DNA from: an uncultured Erythrobacter sp.
GTDB lineage: Bacteria > Pseudomonadota > Alphaproteobacteria > Sphingomonadales > Sphingomonadaceae
Reading direction: 5' to 3'
NCBI RefSeq assembly: GCF_947492365.1
Contig: NZ_CANLMB010000001.1
Coordinates: 1,912,874-1,976,873, forward strand
DNA length: 64,000 nucleotides
Position 1 is the stretch's first letter, and each line of letters starts with the position of its first letter. The notes under the pieces are model-generated. The model ran no database searches, was not told where the DNA came from, and saw nothing but the letters and a program-made list of their open reading frames with translations. This document shows positions 17,024 to 26,312 of this stretch, piece by piece. Position numbers and translations under genes: made by a program.

Positions 17024-17821
17024 ATGACACAGGATAGAAAAGTCACCGCGCTCATCATGGCTGGCAAACGCTCGGGCGCGCTCGATCCGCTCGCCGCCAA
17101 TGCAGGTGTGGCGCAGAAATGCGTCGTCCCGGTCTTGGGCGTTCCAATGGTCGAGCGCGTAGTCAAACAGGTCGCCGCTTGTGATCGGGTCGGCGCGATC
17201 CGCATCATTGCGCATGAGCCGGACGAAATTGCTGCAATCCCCTCGATTGCCGCGCTGATCGAAGAAGGCCGCCTGACCTTTGCCGAGGGCAAGTTCAACA
17301 TCGTCGACAGCGTGTTTTCGGGCGCAGAAGGCGCGGAATATCCGCTGCTGATCACCACCGCGGACAATTGCCTCGTCACGCCCGACGGCTATGCCGAGTT
17401 TATCGACAAGTGCTTTGCCGCCGAAGCCGGCGGAGCAGCAGGTTTGGCGCGCAAGGAAGACGTGATCGCCGCCGATCCCGAGGGGCAAAGCAAGTTCTAC
17501 CAGTTCAAGGATGGCGGTTTTTCCAACTGCAACATGTACTGGATCGGCAGTCCCGAGGCGCTCAGCGCAGCCGAGATCATGCGCGGCGGCGGGCAATTCG
17601 TGAAGTTCCCCAGCCGCATCATCAAGGCATTCGGCCTGATGAACCTCATCCGCTTCCGCCTTGGCAATGGCTCAAAGGAAAAGCTGTTCGAGCAGGTTTC
17701 CAAGCGCTTCGGCTTCAAGATGGTGCCGGTCGAATTGTCGGACGGGCACTATGCCATCGACGTCGACAACCAGCGCACATTCGATGTGACCGAGCGCATC
17801 CTCAAACGCCGCGCCGGTTAA
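17024..17821 (+). CDS. MobA/GlmU-like nucleotidyltransferase
   Basis: Nucleotide-sugar-type NTP transferase fold, 265 aa. The N-terminal nucleotide-binding loop is ALIMAGKRSGALDPLAANAG, a variant of the GGxGTR loop, followed by QKCVVPVLGVPMVERVV. LLITTADNCLVTPDGYAEF supplies the metal-binding Asp region. It should transfer a nucleotidyl group to a small phosphate acceptor or head group, but the acceptor is not known. ATG 17024 is chosen because the conserved domain starts 9 residues later. It is 27 bases upstream of a flippase gene, which suggests an envelope lipid or glycan. Confidence 0.72.
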   Translation: MTQDRKVTALIMAGKRSGALDPLAANAGVAQKCVVPVLGVPMVERVVKQVAACDRVGAIRIIAHEPDEIAAIPSIAALIEEGRLTFAEGKFNIVDSVFSGAEGAEYPLLITTADNCLVTPDGYAEFIDKCFAAEAGGAAGLARKEDVIAADPEGQSKFYQFKDGGFSNCNMYWIGSPEALSAAEIMRGGGQFVKFPSRIIKAFGLMNLIRFRLGNGSKEKLFEQVSKRFGFKMVPVELSDGHYAIDVDNQRTFDVTERILKRRAG

Positions 17822-17848
17822 TTTGAGCCTGAGGCAGAACGTGCGCGC

Positions 17849-19156
17849 ATGAAGCGCCTATTCACCAATATGGGCTGGCTGCTCACAGGGCGTGGTTTCA
17901 ACGCCGCGATGAGCATCGTCTATCTGCCCATCGCGACCTACACGCTGGGTATCGAGCTGTTCGGTTATTGGGCGATCATCATCGCGCTGGGTCAGGCGGT
18001 GACGGGCCTCGCCAATTTCCAGACCTGGCAGTTTGTGGTGCGCTGGGGAGCGAATGGCAGCGGGCCTGCTGCTGCAACCGGATTTGCCATCGCGCTCGAT
18101 CTGTTGAGCGTTGCGCTAGGAACAGTCGCCGCCGCCATTGTGGTGCTGACAGCGCAGCTTTGGCTGCCATTGCCCGATGATCTGTTGTGGCTGACCTTTG
18201 GCTTTTGCGTGGCATCTTTGCTGTCGATCCGGACCACGCCGATTGGCCTGTTGCGACTGCGCTTTGAATATAAGAAGGCGACCGCAGCCGAAGCGGTTCA
18301 GCCGCTCATCCGTGTGATCGGGGCTTTGCTGGCCTGGCAGTTCTATCCCACAGTTGCCGGTTTCGTCATTGCTTGGGCCGCTTCGGAAGTTTGCGTCGCC
18401 ATCGCGCTGTGGGTGGTCGCTGCACGGCATGAGCGGATTGACCTAAGCCAGATCAGCCTCACCAAAATCCCCGCCCAGCATAAGGATGCGTGGCGCTTTG
18501 TCTGGTCGACCAACATGTCCGGCACCCTCACCATTGCAGGCAAGCAGGTGATGATCCTGATGGTTGGCGCGATTGGCGGAGAAGCGCTGGCGGGCGGTTT
18601 CCGCATTGCCAGCCAGCTGGGTCAAGCGCTGGTGATCCTTGCGCAGACAGTCGGCAAGGCGATTTATCCCGAGCTGGTTCACTCCAAAGATCAGGCCCTG
18701 ATGATCGCGCGCCGGATGGCTAATATCGCGCTGATTGCCGGTGTTCTGGCGGTGATGGGCGCGCTGTTTGGCGGGCGCTGGGCGCTTTACCTCCTAGCGC
18801 CGCCGGAGTTTTCGGGCTTCTACTGGGCGATGGTGATCCTCTCTATCGCGGGCGCGGTCGAACTGATCGGGGCGAGCCTGGAATCGCTGCTGGTCTCGGC
18901 GGGGCGCGCTGGTACCGCCTTTGTGGTGCGCGCGATCCCAACCCTTCTCGCGCTGGTCTTGCTCGACGTGGCAATCAACTGGAACGGCGCGAAAGGCGCG
19001 GCCTTTGCGATGCTCGGATCAAGCTCCCTGGCCGTGATCGGGTTTTACGTGGCGATCCTCAACCTGCGGGAAATCCGCTTCGACGTGACCGAGGAAAGCC
19101 GCAAGGCGGGCGGCGAGCCAGCCGATCCGACTGACGCGCCGCCGTTCAAGAGTTAG
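17849..19156 (+). CDS. Polysaccharide/lipid flippase-like membrane protein (MVF/MOP superfamily)
   Basis: Integral membrane protein of 435 aa with about 12 hydrophobic segments. The start (RLFTNMGWLLTGRGFNAAMSIVYLP) and the repeated helix pairs resemble Wzx/RfbX-type exporters that flip lipid-linked glycans. SNMSGTLTIAGKQV-like WSTNMSGTLTIAGKQVMILM mid-protein is typical of the second bundle. The C-terminal tail is hydrophilic (GGEPADPTDAPPFKS). No glycosyltransferase genes flank it, so the cargo is unclear. It is probably cotranscribed with the nucleotidyltransferase gene and converges on gcvPB. Confidence 0.72.
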   Translation: MKRLFTNMGWLLTGRGFNAAMSIVYLPIATYTLGIELFGYWAIIIALGQAVTGLANFQTWQFVVRWGANGSGPAAATGFAIALDLLSVALGTVAAAIVVLTAQLWLPLPDDLLWLTFGFCVASLLSIRTTPIGLLRLRFEYKKATAAEAVQPLIRVIGALLAWQFYPTVAGFVIAWAASEVCVAIALWVVAARHERIDLSQISLTKIPAQHKDAWRFVWSTNMSGTLTIAGKQVMILMVGAIGGEALAGGFRIASQLGQALVILAQTVGKAIYPELVHSKDQALMIARRMANIALIAGVLAVMGALFGGRWALYLLAPPEFSGFYWAMVILSIAGAVELIGASLESLLVSAGRAGTAFVVRAIPTLLALVLLDVAINWNGAKGAAFAMLGSSSLAVIGFYVAILNLREIRFDVTEESRKAGGEPADPTDAPPFKS

Positions 19157-19168
19157 CTCTAAGGCTGA

Positions 19169-20740
19169 TCAGGCCTCTTGCTCAGGCTCCCACGCCAGCT
19201 TGGGCTTGCGTGCGGCAGCGGTTTCATCGAGGCGGCGACGCGGCGCGTAGTATGGCGCTTGCTTGAGGCTCTCGTCACCCGCCTTCGCGCGTTCGACCAG
19301 CGAGCGGAATGCGGTGATGAACTGGTCAATCGCCGCCTTGCTCTCTGTCTCGGTCGGCTCGACCAGCATTGCGCCGTGCACCACCAGCGGGAAATAGACC
19401 GTCATCGGGTGATAGCCTTCGTCGATCAGTCCCTTGGCCAGATCGAGCGTCGATAGCCCGCCAGCAAAGTCCTTATCGCCGAACAGCGCCTCGTGCATGC
19501 AAGGGCCGCTATCGGCAAAGGGCGCATGCAGCACATCCTCCATCGAGCGCAGGATGTAATTGGCATTGAGCACCGCGTCTTCCGACACCTGTTTCAAGCC
19601 GTCAGCACCGTGGCTGAGCATATAGGTCAGCGCGCGGGTAAACATGCCGATCTGGCCGTGGAACGCCGTCATACGGCCAAAGGCGTTCGCCCGAGTGGCT
19701 TCGCGCTGTTCCTCCTCGACCAGTTCGAATGTCCCGTCGCCCGCCTCGCGGACGAAGGGCAGCGGCGCGAAAGGCGCGAGCGCTTCAGAGAAGACCACCG
19801 GCCCTGAACCCGGTCCGCCGCCGCCATGAGGGGTGGAGAAGGTCTTATGCAGATTGATATGCATCGCATCGACGCCGAGGTCGCCGGGACGCACGCGGCC
19901 CACAATGGCGTTGAAATTCGCGCCGTCGCAATAGACGTAGCCGCCCGCTTCATGGACCGCATCGGCGATTGTGCGGAAATCCTTCTCGAACAACCCGCAA
20001 GTGTTGGGATTGGTGATCATCACCGCTGCGACGTCCGGACCAAGCCGTGCTTTGAGCGCCTCGACATCGACGCGGCCTTCAGCGGTCGCGGGAATGTCTT
20101 CTACTTTGTATCCCGCAAAGGCGGCAGTGGCCGGATTGGTGCCATGCGCGCTTTCGGGCACAAGCACGACCTCGCGCGCATCGCCGCGCGCTTCGTGGGC
20201 TGCGCGGATCGCGAGGATCCCGCACAGCTCGCCATGCGCGCCCGCTTTGGGGCTCATCGCAACCGACGGCATGCCGGTGAGTTTGCACAGCCAGTCACCC
20301 AGCTCGTGGATCACTTGCAATGCACCCTGCACGCTCTGCTTCGGGGCAAGCGGGTGAATATCGGCAAAGCCCGGCATCCGCGCGACTTTCTCGTTGAGGC
20401 GCGGATTGTGCTTCATCGTGCAACTGCCGAGCGGGAAGAAACCAAGGTCGATCCCGAAATTCTGGCGGCTGAGGCGGGTGTAGTGGCGAGTCGCCTCGGG
20501 CTCGGTCAGGCCAACAAGGCCAATCGGCTCGCTGCGTGCAAGTCCGCCCAGACGCGTGGGCGCTGACGGGTCGAGCGGCGGAAGGTCAACGCCGGTAATC
20601 TCAGCCTGACCAACCTCGAACAGCAGCGGCTCTTCGAGCATCAGCGCGCGGTTGCCTGTGGTCGTGCTGGGACCGTTGTGCATGCCATCCTCGGCAACGG
20701 TCATTTCAGGTTTCCAGCCGGATTTGTTGGGGGTGCTCAT
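19169..20740 (-). CDS. gcvPB: Glycine dehydrogenase (decarboxylating) subunit 2
   Basis: PLP-binding half of the P protein of the glycine cleavage system, which decarboxylates glycine and passes the aminomethyl group to the GcvH lipoyl arm. The Schiff-base Lys lies in [20 protein letters not shown], and the product ends in a flexible basic tail. Length 523 aa is normal for the two-subunit enzyme. ATG 20740 overlaps the gcvPA stop by 4 bases; a start at 20854 would lie inside gcvPA and is rejected. It is the last gene of the operon. Confidence 0.95.
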   Translation of the reverse strand: MSTPNKSGWKPEMTVAEDGMHNGPSTTTGNRALMLEEPLLFEVGQAEITGVDLPPLDPSAPTRLGGLARSEPIGLVGLTEPEATRHYTRLSRQNFGIDLGFFPLGSCTMKHNPRLNEKVARMPGFADIHPLAPKQSVQGALQVIHELGDWLCKLTGMPSVAMSPKAGAHGELCGILAIRAAHEARGDAREVVLVPESAHGTNPATAAFAGYKVEDIPATAEGRVDVEALKARLGPDVAAVMITNPNTCGLFEKDFRTIADAVHEAGGYVYCDGANFNAIVGRVRPGDLGVDAMHINLHKTFSTPHGGGGPGSGPVVFSEALAPFAPLPFVREAGDGTFELVEEEQREATRANAFGRMTAFHGQIGMFTRALTYMLSHGADGLKQVSEDAVLNANYILRSMEDVLHAPFADSGPCMHEALFGDKDFAGGLSTLDLAKGLIDEGYHPMTVYFPLVVHGAMLVEPTETESKAAIDQFITAFRSLVERAKAGDESLKQAPYYAPRRRLDETAAARKPKLAWEPEQEA

Positions 20741-22113
20741 GCTGCATTCTCCCCGACCAGCGAGGCAATTGCGGCTGCAAGCGCCTCGATATCTTCCTCG
20801 GTTGTTGTCTCGGTGACAGCAACCAACAGCGCCTGCTCCAGCGCCTCGACACACGGATAGAGTCGCCCGAGCGACACCCCGCCCAGAATGCCGCGATCCG
20901 CCAGTTTGCGCACGATCTCGCGCGCGGGCCTGCCGTCTAGCAGCAGTGTAAACTCGTTGAAGAACGCATTGTTGAGCACGCGCACGCCCGGCACCTCGGC
21001 CAGCCGGTCCGCTGCAATGCAGGCGAGCCGGTGGTTCTCCGCTGCCAGTTCGCGCAAGCCCCGCTCACCGAGCAGCGTCATATGCGCGCTGAATGCAAGT
21101 GCGCAGAGGCCGGAATTGGTGCAGATATTCGAAGTCGCCTTCTCGCGGCGAATGTGCTGCTCGCGGGTTGAAAGCGTGAGCACATATCCGCGCTTGCCCT
21201 CTGCATCCTGCGTCTCGCCGCAGAGCCGACCGGGCATCTGGCGCACATGTTTGGGATCGCGCACCGCGAACAGGCCAAGATACGGCCCACCAAATTGCAA
21301 GCCGACGCCGATTGACTGGCCTTCGCCTACGACAATATCCGCGCCTTGCTCACCCGGCGACTTGATCGCACCCAAGGCAACCGGCTCGGTATTCACAACC
21401 ACCAGCAGCGCGCCTTTTGCATGCGCGGCCTCAGCAATCGGAGCCAGATCGGTAATCCGGCCGAGAATGTCGGGATATTGCACCACGACGCAGGCCGTCT
21501 CGTCGTCGATCCGCGCGATGATCCCGGCGCTATCGGGTTCGGCCTGCATCGCAGGCTGGGCATCGGCGATTGTGTCACCTGTGAAGTGCGCCATCGTCCG
21601 CACCACTTCGGCATAATGCGGGTGGAGCGCGCCAGAAAGCACCGCGCGTTTGCGCCGCGTAACGCGGGTCGCCATCGCAACCGCCTCCCAGCACGCCGTC
21701 GATCCGTCATAGAGCGAGGCATTGGCGACCGCGCAGCCATAGAGCCGCGCAACCTGCGTCTGGAATTCGAACAGCATCTGCAGCGTGCCCTGCGCAATCT
21801 CGGGCTGGTAGGGCGTGTAGGCGGTCAGAAACTCGCCGCGCTGAATGATGTGATCGACACTCGCCGGAACATGATGGCGATAGGCCCCTGCGCCAAGGAA
21901 GAACGGTGCATCACCCGCAGCGAGGTTCTTCGCCGCGCGCGCGCGCATATGGCGTTCAACCGCCATCTCCGACGCATGCATCGGCAATTCGCGGATAGGC
22001 CCGTCGAGCTGCGCGAAAGCGGGAACATCGACGAACAGATCGTCAATCGAAGACGCACCGACGCGCTCAAGCATCTCGCTGCGGTCGGTATCGGTCAGTG
22101 GAAGGTAACGCAT
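20737..22113 (-). CDS. gcvPA: Glycine dehydrogenase (decarboxylating) subunit 1
   Basis: Non-PLP-lysine half of the two-subunit P protein, 458 aa. Family signatures include [19 protein letters not shown] at the start, the [20 protein letters not shown] block, [15 protein letters not shown], and the C-terminal [10 protein letters not shown]. It pairs with gcvPB by a 4-base ATGA overlap, which favours 1:1 synthesis. It follows a small lipoprotein gene by 8 bases. Expression should depend on the glycine riboswitch upstream of gcvT. Confidence 0.95.
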   Translation of the reverse strand: MRYLPLTDTDRSEMLERVGASSIDDLFVDVPAFAQLDGPIRELPMHASEMAVERHMRARAAKNLAAGDAPFFLGAGAYRHHVPASVDHIIQRGEFLTAYTPYQPEIAQGTLQMLFEFQTQVARLYGCAVANASLYDGSTACWEAVAMATRVTRRKRAVLSGALHPHYAEVVRTMAHFTGDTIADAQPAMQAEPDSAGIIARIDDETACVVVQYPDILGRITDLAPIAEAAHAKGALLVVVNTEPVALGAIKSPGEQGADIVVGEGQSIGVGLQFGGPYLGLFAVRDPKHVRQMPGRLCGETQDAEGKRGYVLTLSTREQHIRREKATSNICTNSGLCALAFSAHMTLLGERGLRELAAENHRLACIAADRLAEVPGVRVLNNAFFNEFTLLLDGRPAREIVRKLADRGILGGVSLGRLYPCVEALEQALLVAVTETTTEEDIEALAAAIASLVGENAA

Positions 22114-22121
22114 AACTTTTC

Positions 22122-22583
22122 CTAAAATATGATCTTGCGTACGGATTGCGGTCGAATGTCGTCACAGCGATCAAGGCAACCGAACTGAATTCCACTTTCG
22201 TCCGGCGGTTTGCGCCACTGCGCGTTGATCTCGCCGACGATCACGACTTCGTTGAACTGCATTAGTAACGCGGAAGCATCGAAACCATCATTGGATCCCA
22301 CACTTAGGCTCCGATCAAAAGCTGGCATCCATTCTTCATCCGGGAGCTCCCGGTATGCCGCGACTTTCTCGGCATCCTCGAGATTGCTGAAGATTGCGCA
22401 GTTTGTTCCGTAACATTCGCCAAGCCAGCCGTGCACGGAGACTGTCTTTCCATCCAATTCGCTTTGCGACGAACTGATATCAGCCAAAACCTCCTCGACG
22501 GAGTACACATCGTCTGGCTTAGAGAGCGCACAACCGCCGAGCATCAGGGACAAACCAGCAAAGGCGACCGCGCGCAGCATCAC
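22122..22583 (-). CDS. Predicted lipoprotein inside the glycine cleavage operon
   Basis: Unrecognised 153-aa protein. The N-terminus [20 protein letters not shown] is a type II signal with lipobox LGGC, so it should be a lipoprotein. The mature part has an OB-fold-like start ([20 protein letters not shown]) and two Cys pairs, in [11 protein letters not shown] and FGCLDRCDD, that could form disulfides in the periplasm. It overlaps the end of gcvH by 4 bases and ends 8 bases before gcvPA, so it is fully embedded in the operon. Nothing in it points to glycine chemistry. ATG 22583 or the next codon is the start. Confidence 0.7.
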   Translation of the reverse strand: MMLRAVAFAGLSLMLGGCALSKPDDVYSVEEVLADISSSQSELDGKTVSVHGWLGECYGTNCAIFSNLEDAEKVAAYRELPDEEWMPAFDRSLSVGSNDGFDASALLMQFNEVVIVGEINAQWRKPPDESGIQFGCLDRCDDIRPQSVRKIIF

Positions 22584-22951
22584 AGATTGTCGACGAACGC
22601 CTTGTAGCCTTTGTCGTCCATCAGGCCTTCGAGTTCGGACTTGTCGCCGATTGTCATGCGGAAGAACCAGCCATCTTCTTCTGGCGAGGAATTGACCAAA
22701 GCGGGCTCATCTTCGAGTGCGCCGTTGCCTTCGGTCACTTCGCCGCTGATCGGAGCGTAGACGTCGCTGGCGGCCTTGACGCTTTCGACCACAGCAGCAT
22801 CGCCGCCCTTGTCGAGCATCGAGCCTACATCGGGCAGTTCGACAAAGACGATGTCGCCCAATTGCTCCTGCGCATAGTCGGTGATGCCGACGGTGGCGCT
22901 GTCGCCTTCGACGTCGATCCATTCATGTTCATCGGTAAAGTAACGCGGCAT
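22580..22951 (-). CDS. gcvH: Glycine cleavage system H protein
   Basis: Lipoyl carrier of the glycine cleavage complex, 123 aa. The acidic N-terminus [20 protein letters not shown] and the lipoyl-lysine loop [20 protein letters not shown] (Lys near residue 60) are fully conserved, as is [19 protein letters not shown]. It lies 3 bases after gcvT. Its stop overlaps the lipoprotein gene by 4 bases. Confidence 0.97.
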   Translation of the reverse strand: MPRYFTDEHEWIDVEGDSATVGITDYAQEQLGDIVFVELPDVGSMLDKGGDAAVVESVKAASDVYAPISGEVTEGNGALEDEPALVNSSPEEDGWFFRMTIGDKSELEGLMDDKGYKAFVDNL

Positions 22952-22954
22952 TGA

Positions 22955-24100
22955 TCAATTCCCCCTGTAATAATTATGCGGGACAAACGGCATGGGTGTA
23001 ACGGTGGCTGGAAGGCGCTTCTTGCGCACTTCGCAGGTCAGTTCTGTGCCTTCCAAGGCGTGCTGTGTATCGACATAGGCCATCGCAATCGGGTGGCCGA
23101 GCGTGGGCGAGAAGCCGCCGCTGGTCACGGTGCCAACCTTGGTGTCGCCTGCATAGACTTCGGCCCCTTCGCGCGCGGGCATGCGGCCATCGATCGCAAG
23201 GCCAACGCATTTGCGTGCAGTTCCTTCGGTGATCTCGCGGCAAATCCGTTCTGCGCCCATAAATCCGCCTTCGCTGCGGCGACGCTTGTTGATGCCGAAT
23301 ATCAGGCCCGCTTCGATGGGACTGATTTCGGGCGAAAGATCGTGGCCATAAAGCGGCAATCCCGCCTCAAGACGCAGACTGTCGCGCGCGCCCAAGCCGA
23401 TGGGCAGAACTTCGGGCTCGCCGCAAAGCAGGTCTGCGACTTCCGCAGCGGCGCTGGCGGGCAGCGAAATCTCGAACCCGTCCTCGCCAGTATATCCAGC
23501 GCGCGCAATCGTCACATCGTGACCACCAAGCTGAAACTGGCCAAAGCGCATGAAGGTTAGATCGGAAAGCGAATATTCGCCGCTCGCATGGCGCGCCAGA
23601 GCGTCGGCCGCTTTCGGACCCTGCAAGGCCAGCAGCGCCTGATCTTCCATATGGTGCAGCGTGATCTCGTCGGGCAGATGTTCGCGCAGATAGCCGATAT
23701 CGTCATATTTACACGCGCCGTTGACGACGAGATAGAGGTGGTTCGGCCAGCGCGATACCATCAGATCATCAAGCACCCCGCCATGCTCGTCGAGCAGCAG
23801 TGAATAGCGCTGTCGGCCCAGCTTCAGGGTCGACAAGTCGATCGGAAGAATAGCCTCGACCGCTGCATCCAGCCCATCGCCCGACAGCAAGAGCTGACCC
23901 ATATGCGAGACATCGAACAGGCCCGCATTCTCGCGCGTCCAATTGTGTTCACCCACGATCCCGCCATGCTCTCCGGCATATTGGATCGGCATTTCATAGC
24001 CGGCAAACGGCACCATACGCGCGCCCTTTGCACGGTGCCATGCATCGAGCGGCAAAGTGCCAAGCTCGGGAGTTTCTTCGTCTATCTGGTCGTCGCTCAA
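22955..24100 (-). CDS. gcvT: Aminomethyltransferase (glycine cleavage T protein)
   Basis: Folate-dependent T protein of 381 aa that releases ammonia from the aminomethyl-lipoyl arm and forms methylene-tetrahydrofolate. Landmarks are MVPFAGYEMPIQYAG, the conserved FDVSHMGQLLLSG, ARAGYTGEDGFEISLP, and LGARDSLRLEAGLPLYGHDL with the folate-binding residues. First gene of the operon, about 52 bases downstream of the tandem glycine riboswitch. The N-terminal extension (DDQIDEETPELGTLPLD) is a little longer than in E. coli. Confidence 0.96.
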   Translation of the reverse strand: MSDDQIDEETPELGTLPLDAWHRAKGARMVPFAGYEMPIQYAGEHGGIVGEHNWTRENAGLFDVSHMGQLLLSGDGLDAAVEAILPIDLSTLKLGRQRYSLLLDEHGGVLDDLMVSRWPNHLYLVVNGACKYDDIGYLREHLPDEITLHHMEDQALLALQGPKAADALARHASGEYSLSDLTFMRFGQFQLGGHDVTIARAGYTGEDGFEISLPASAAAEVADLLCGEPEVLPIGLGARDSLRLEAGLPLYGHDLSPEISPIEAGLIFGINKRRRSEGGFMGAERICREITEGTARKCVGLAIDGRMPAREGAEVYAGDTKVGTVTSGGFSPTLGHPIAMAYVDTQHALEGTELTCEVRKKRLPATVTPMPFVPHNYYRGN

Positions 24101-24152
24101 AATCAGTTTCCCGAACAGGTATTCGACGCCTCACGATCAAAGCATCGTTCCT

Positions 24153-24352
24153 GCCCCCTCTGTCGGGAAAACCTGAGAGCTTAGCGATGGCTATGTCACA
24201 AGCCGGCGCCTTCCCCTTCGGTGGCAGCAGGCATAGCCCGCCGCGCTTTCCAGAGTGCCTGTGCCGTGACGCGGTCCGTTTGCCTGAGAGTTTCCGGGGC
24301 GGTTGCTCCTTCGGCGCCGAGCCCCCTTGCAAAAAGGGCCAAGTCTCTCCCG
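24153..24352 (-). promoter_or_regulatory. Tandem glycine riboswitch controlling gcvT operon
   Basis: Two aptamers on the minus strand in the 5' leader of gcvT. The first opens with GGGAGAG near 24352 and holds GCGCCGAAGGAGCAA and GGAAACTCTCAGGCA. The second holds CACCGAAGGGGAAGG and AGCTCTCAGGTTTTCCCGAC, ending near CAGAGGGG. Repeated CCGAAGG and CTCTCAGG elements with a short linker are diagnostic of the cooperative glycine sensor, which normally turns gcv genes on when glycine is high. A weak promoter candidate, TTGACG at 24417-24412, lies just upstream. Confidence 0.92.
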
Positions 24353-24486
24353 CGAAAGACGCCGGAATCACTCCCGGCAGGCGCTTCGTGTCTTGCCCAA
24401 GCATCGCCGCACGTCAATCGCGTAGCGACAGCTTGTCAGGAAAAATATGCGGAAATGCGGCTTTTAGGGGGAAATACTCCGCGCGC

Positions 24487-24837
24487 TCAGCAATCGCCAG
24501 CAGTGAGCGTGTAGCTTTGGCCGCTCGCTTCGGTCACTTCGACCGTTGCGCACCAGCCATCGCCGATATTGGTCCTCAGACGCGAGAGCACGTGGCGATC
24601 GCCTGCAGCAATGCTGGTATTGCCGCTGTGCCGAGAGCGCGAGCCGCCGACCAGTTCGAGCTCATACTCGACTTGCTGCGTTACCGGCGAATTGGCGACG
24701 AGCTGGATTTCGACCATGTCGCCGCTCTCTTCGACATCGAGCGTTAGAGCGCGCGTGGTCTCCGAATGCGCGCTTCCGGCTGTGCCGAATGCCAGCGCGA
24801 TGGCGGTTGCAGCCATTCCCTTGGCAAGATTGCGCAT
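24487..24837 (-). CDS. csgH: CsgH-like curli chaperone / amyloid inhibitor
   Basis: Periplasmic protein of 116 aa after a signal peptide (RNLAKGMAATAIALAFGTAG ending near SAHSE). The mature part is a small all-beta domain: VEIQLVANSPVTQQVEYELE, then RHVLSRLRTNIGDGW, then VTEASGQSYTLTAGDC. This matches CsgH, the alphaproteobacterial functional analogue of CsgC that blocks premature curlin polymerisation. Two cysteines (GWCATVE and the C-terminal residue) may pair. It is the last gene of the curli locus, 11 bases after the preceding gene, consistent with a chaperone for the large subunits encoded upstream. Confidence 0.75.
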   Translation of the reverse strand: MRNLAKGMAATAIALAFGTAGSAHSETTRALTLDVEESGDMVEIQLVANSPVTQQVEYELELVGGSRSRHSGNTSIAAGDRHVLSRLRTNIGDGWCATVEVTEASGQSYTLTAGDC

Positions 24838-24848
24838 TTTCGCTCTCC

Positions 24849-25580
24849 TCAGTTCCCGCCCAATTGCTGGACGATTGCAGCGACCAGAGCCTGCGTTTCC
24901 TGCGATAGCTCGCCGTTCGGATCGCCCTCTGCATCGGTTGCCTGACTGTCGCTTAACGTCTGATTGCCGAGCGCTACGGAAGCGATCACCTGATTGGAGA
25001 AATTGTTCGAATTGCCGGTGTTGCGCGACAGTCGGTTGATCGCCGCCTCGAGCGTCGCCACGCGTTCGCTATCGAGCCCGCCGCCCAGCAGACTGTCTTC
25101 AGCCGAGCCGCTGTCCGCCTGTGCAAAGTCAGCCGAGCGGGTTTCGATCCGCCGGGCGCACAATTCCTGCAAAGCGGGAATGTCGCTGCCGCGGTCGCAA
25201 ATATCGGTGCCTTCAACCGCTTCGAGCAGAACCTGCCGTTCAGCCGCGGAAAGTTGCGCGAGCGCCTGCGATGAATTGCCGTCGGAAAGCTGCGCGACTT
25301 CTTCCTGCGGAGCATCGCTGGCCGGCAATTGCTGCGATTGGGCGGACCGCGCGCGGGCCACGCTGTCGGGCGTGATCGCGTCGGGGAAGTAGACTTTGGA
25401 AGACTGGTCTTCGATCTGTGCAGGGGCCTGCGCGGCAGTGCTTTGACCGGTCGGCGCTTGCTCGACATAGACCGATTGGGCTTGCGTGTTCGATTGCGCC
25501 AGCGCGCCGGTCGCGGCGGCGAGTGCGATGCAGGCCAGACTGGCCGAGGCGGCGAAGAGGCGGGTGTGTTTGCTCAGCAC
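24849..25580 (-). CDS. Uncharacterised exported protein of the curli locus
   Basis: Not recognised. The 243-aa product has a signal peptide (FAASASLACIALAAATGALA) cleaved near AQSN, then a Gln/Ala/Ser-rich disordered stretch, an Ala-rich helix with QLSAAERQVLLEAVEGTDIC, a likely disulfide pair (DICDRGSDIPALQELCARR), and a C-terminal half with Asn-rich NRLSRNTGNSNNFSNQVIAS and ELSQETQALVAAIVQQLGG. It is not like CsgE, CsgF or CsgG. GTG 25580 is chosen because GGAGGG sits 4-9 bases upstream; 25676 would overlap the previous gene. It sits between the small curlin and csgH, so a role in fibre assembly or surface attachment is inferred from position only. Confidence 0.7.
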   Translation of the reverse strand: MLSKHTRLFAASASLACIALAAATGALAQSNTQAQSVYVEQAPTGQSTAAQAPAQIEDQSSKVYFPDAITPDSVARARSAQSQQLPASDAPQEEVAQLSDGNSSQALAQLSAAERQVLLEAVEGTDICDRGSDIPALQELCARRIETRSADFAQADSGSAEDSLLGGGLDSERVATLEAAINRLSRNTGNSNNFSNQVIASVALGNQTLSDSQATDAEGDPNGELSQETQALVAAIVQQLGGN

Positions 25581-25591
25581 CTGCCCTCCGC

Positions 25592-26200
25592 TCAGTTCGA
25601 CTGCGAGATGATTGCCACCGCGCCGCCGGTCTGGACGATGTTGAGATCGGACAGGCCGGTTCCGTTCTGGGTCCATTCAAGGCGGTTGCCGTCGCTGAGC
25701 TGGGTGGCGGTCATCGCATTGGCATCACCGGTCTGCGTCAGCGTCGCCTGATTGTCACTGCCGTCCTGCGCCAGTGTAATCGTGTTGCCATTGCCGTTCT
25801 GGACGATCTCCGCAAGCGAGCCGAGCCCGCCGGGATTGTTCTGATAGATATCGGCGCTGTTGCCATTGCCCAGCTGCGCGAGGGACAATTCAACGTCGCC
25901 ATCGCCTTCCTGCAGCACAGCCATTTCGTTGTCGTCGCCGCTCTGCTCTACAGAGGCGCTATCATCGCCGCTGTCGCGCTGTTCGATATTGGCGAGATTG
26001 CCAGACCCGTCCTGATCCACCGTAGCGCTTTGCGTAGTGCCCGCCGACTGGTCGAGCTCGATCGTGTTTCCGGTGCCGATTTGATCGATGAAGACGCTGT
26101 TCGACTGCGCGGCGAGCGGTGCCGAGATGAGCGCCGCTGCCAGCACAGTGCCAGTAAGCAGGCCATTCCGGCCGGTCAGGTTAGCAAAAGTCGACTTCAT
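25592..26200 (-). CDS. Small curlin-repeat protein F (candidate CsgB-like nucleator)
   Basis: Secreted curlin-like protein of 202 aa. After the signal peptide (LLTGTVLAAALISAPLAAQ) the mature part is almost entirely QxGxxN-type units, for example FIDQIGTGNTIELDQ, IVQNGNGNTITLAQDG and NQATLTQTGDANAMTATQ, roughly eight to nine two-strand units. The repeats are more degenerate than in the large paralogues, contain more Glu/Arg, and the protein ends AVAIISQSN with no GTGNxxTVTQ cap. Size and distal position suggest the minor nucleator role of CsgB, which is an inference. ATG 26200 precedes the signal peptide; an upstream start at 26284 has no support. Confidence 0.8.
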   Translation of the reverse strand: MKSTFANLTGRNGLLTGTVLAAALISAPLAAQSNSVFIDQIGTGNTIELDQSAGTTQSATVDQDGSGNLANIEQRDSGDDSASVEQSGDDNEMAVLQEGDGDVELSLAQLGNGNSADIYQNNPGGLGSLAEIVQNGNGNTITLAQDGSDNQATLTQTGDANAMTATQLSDGNRLEWTQNGTGLSDLNIVQTGGAVAIISQSN

Positions 26201-26312
26201 GGTCACATCATACTCGATTTCTTGGTCGATCGGGAGGGCGCGCCTAGCAACCCTCCCGAAAGCTCTTGTGGCGAAGCGCAGCAATGCGCCCGGCCGAATG
26301 AACGGGGCCTGA

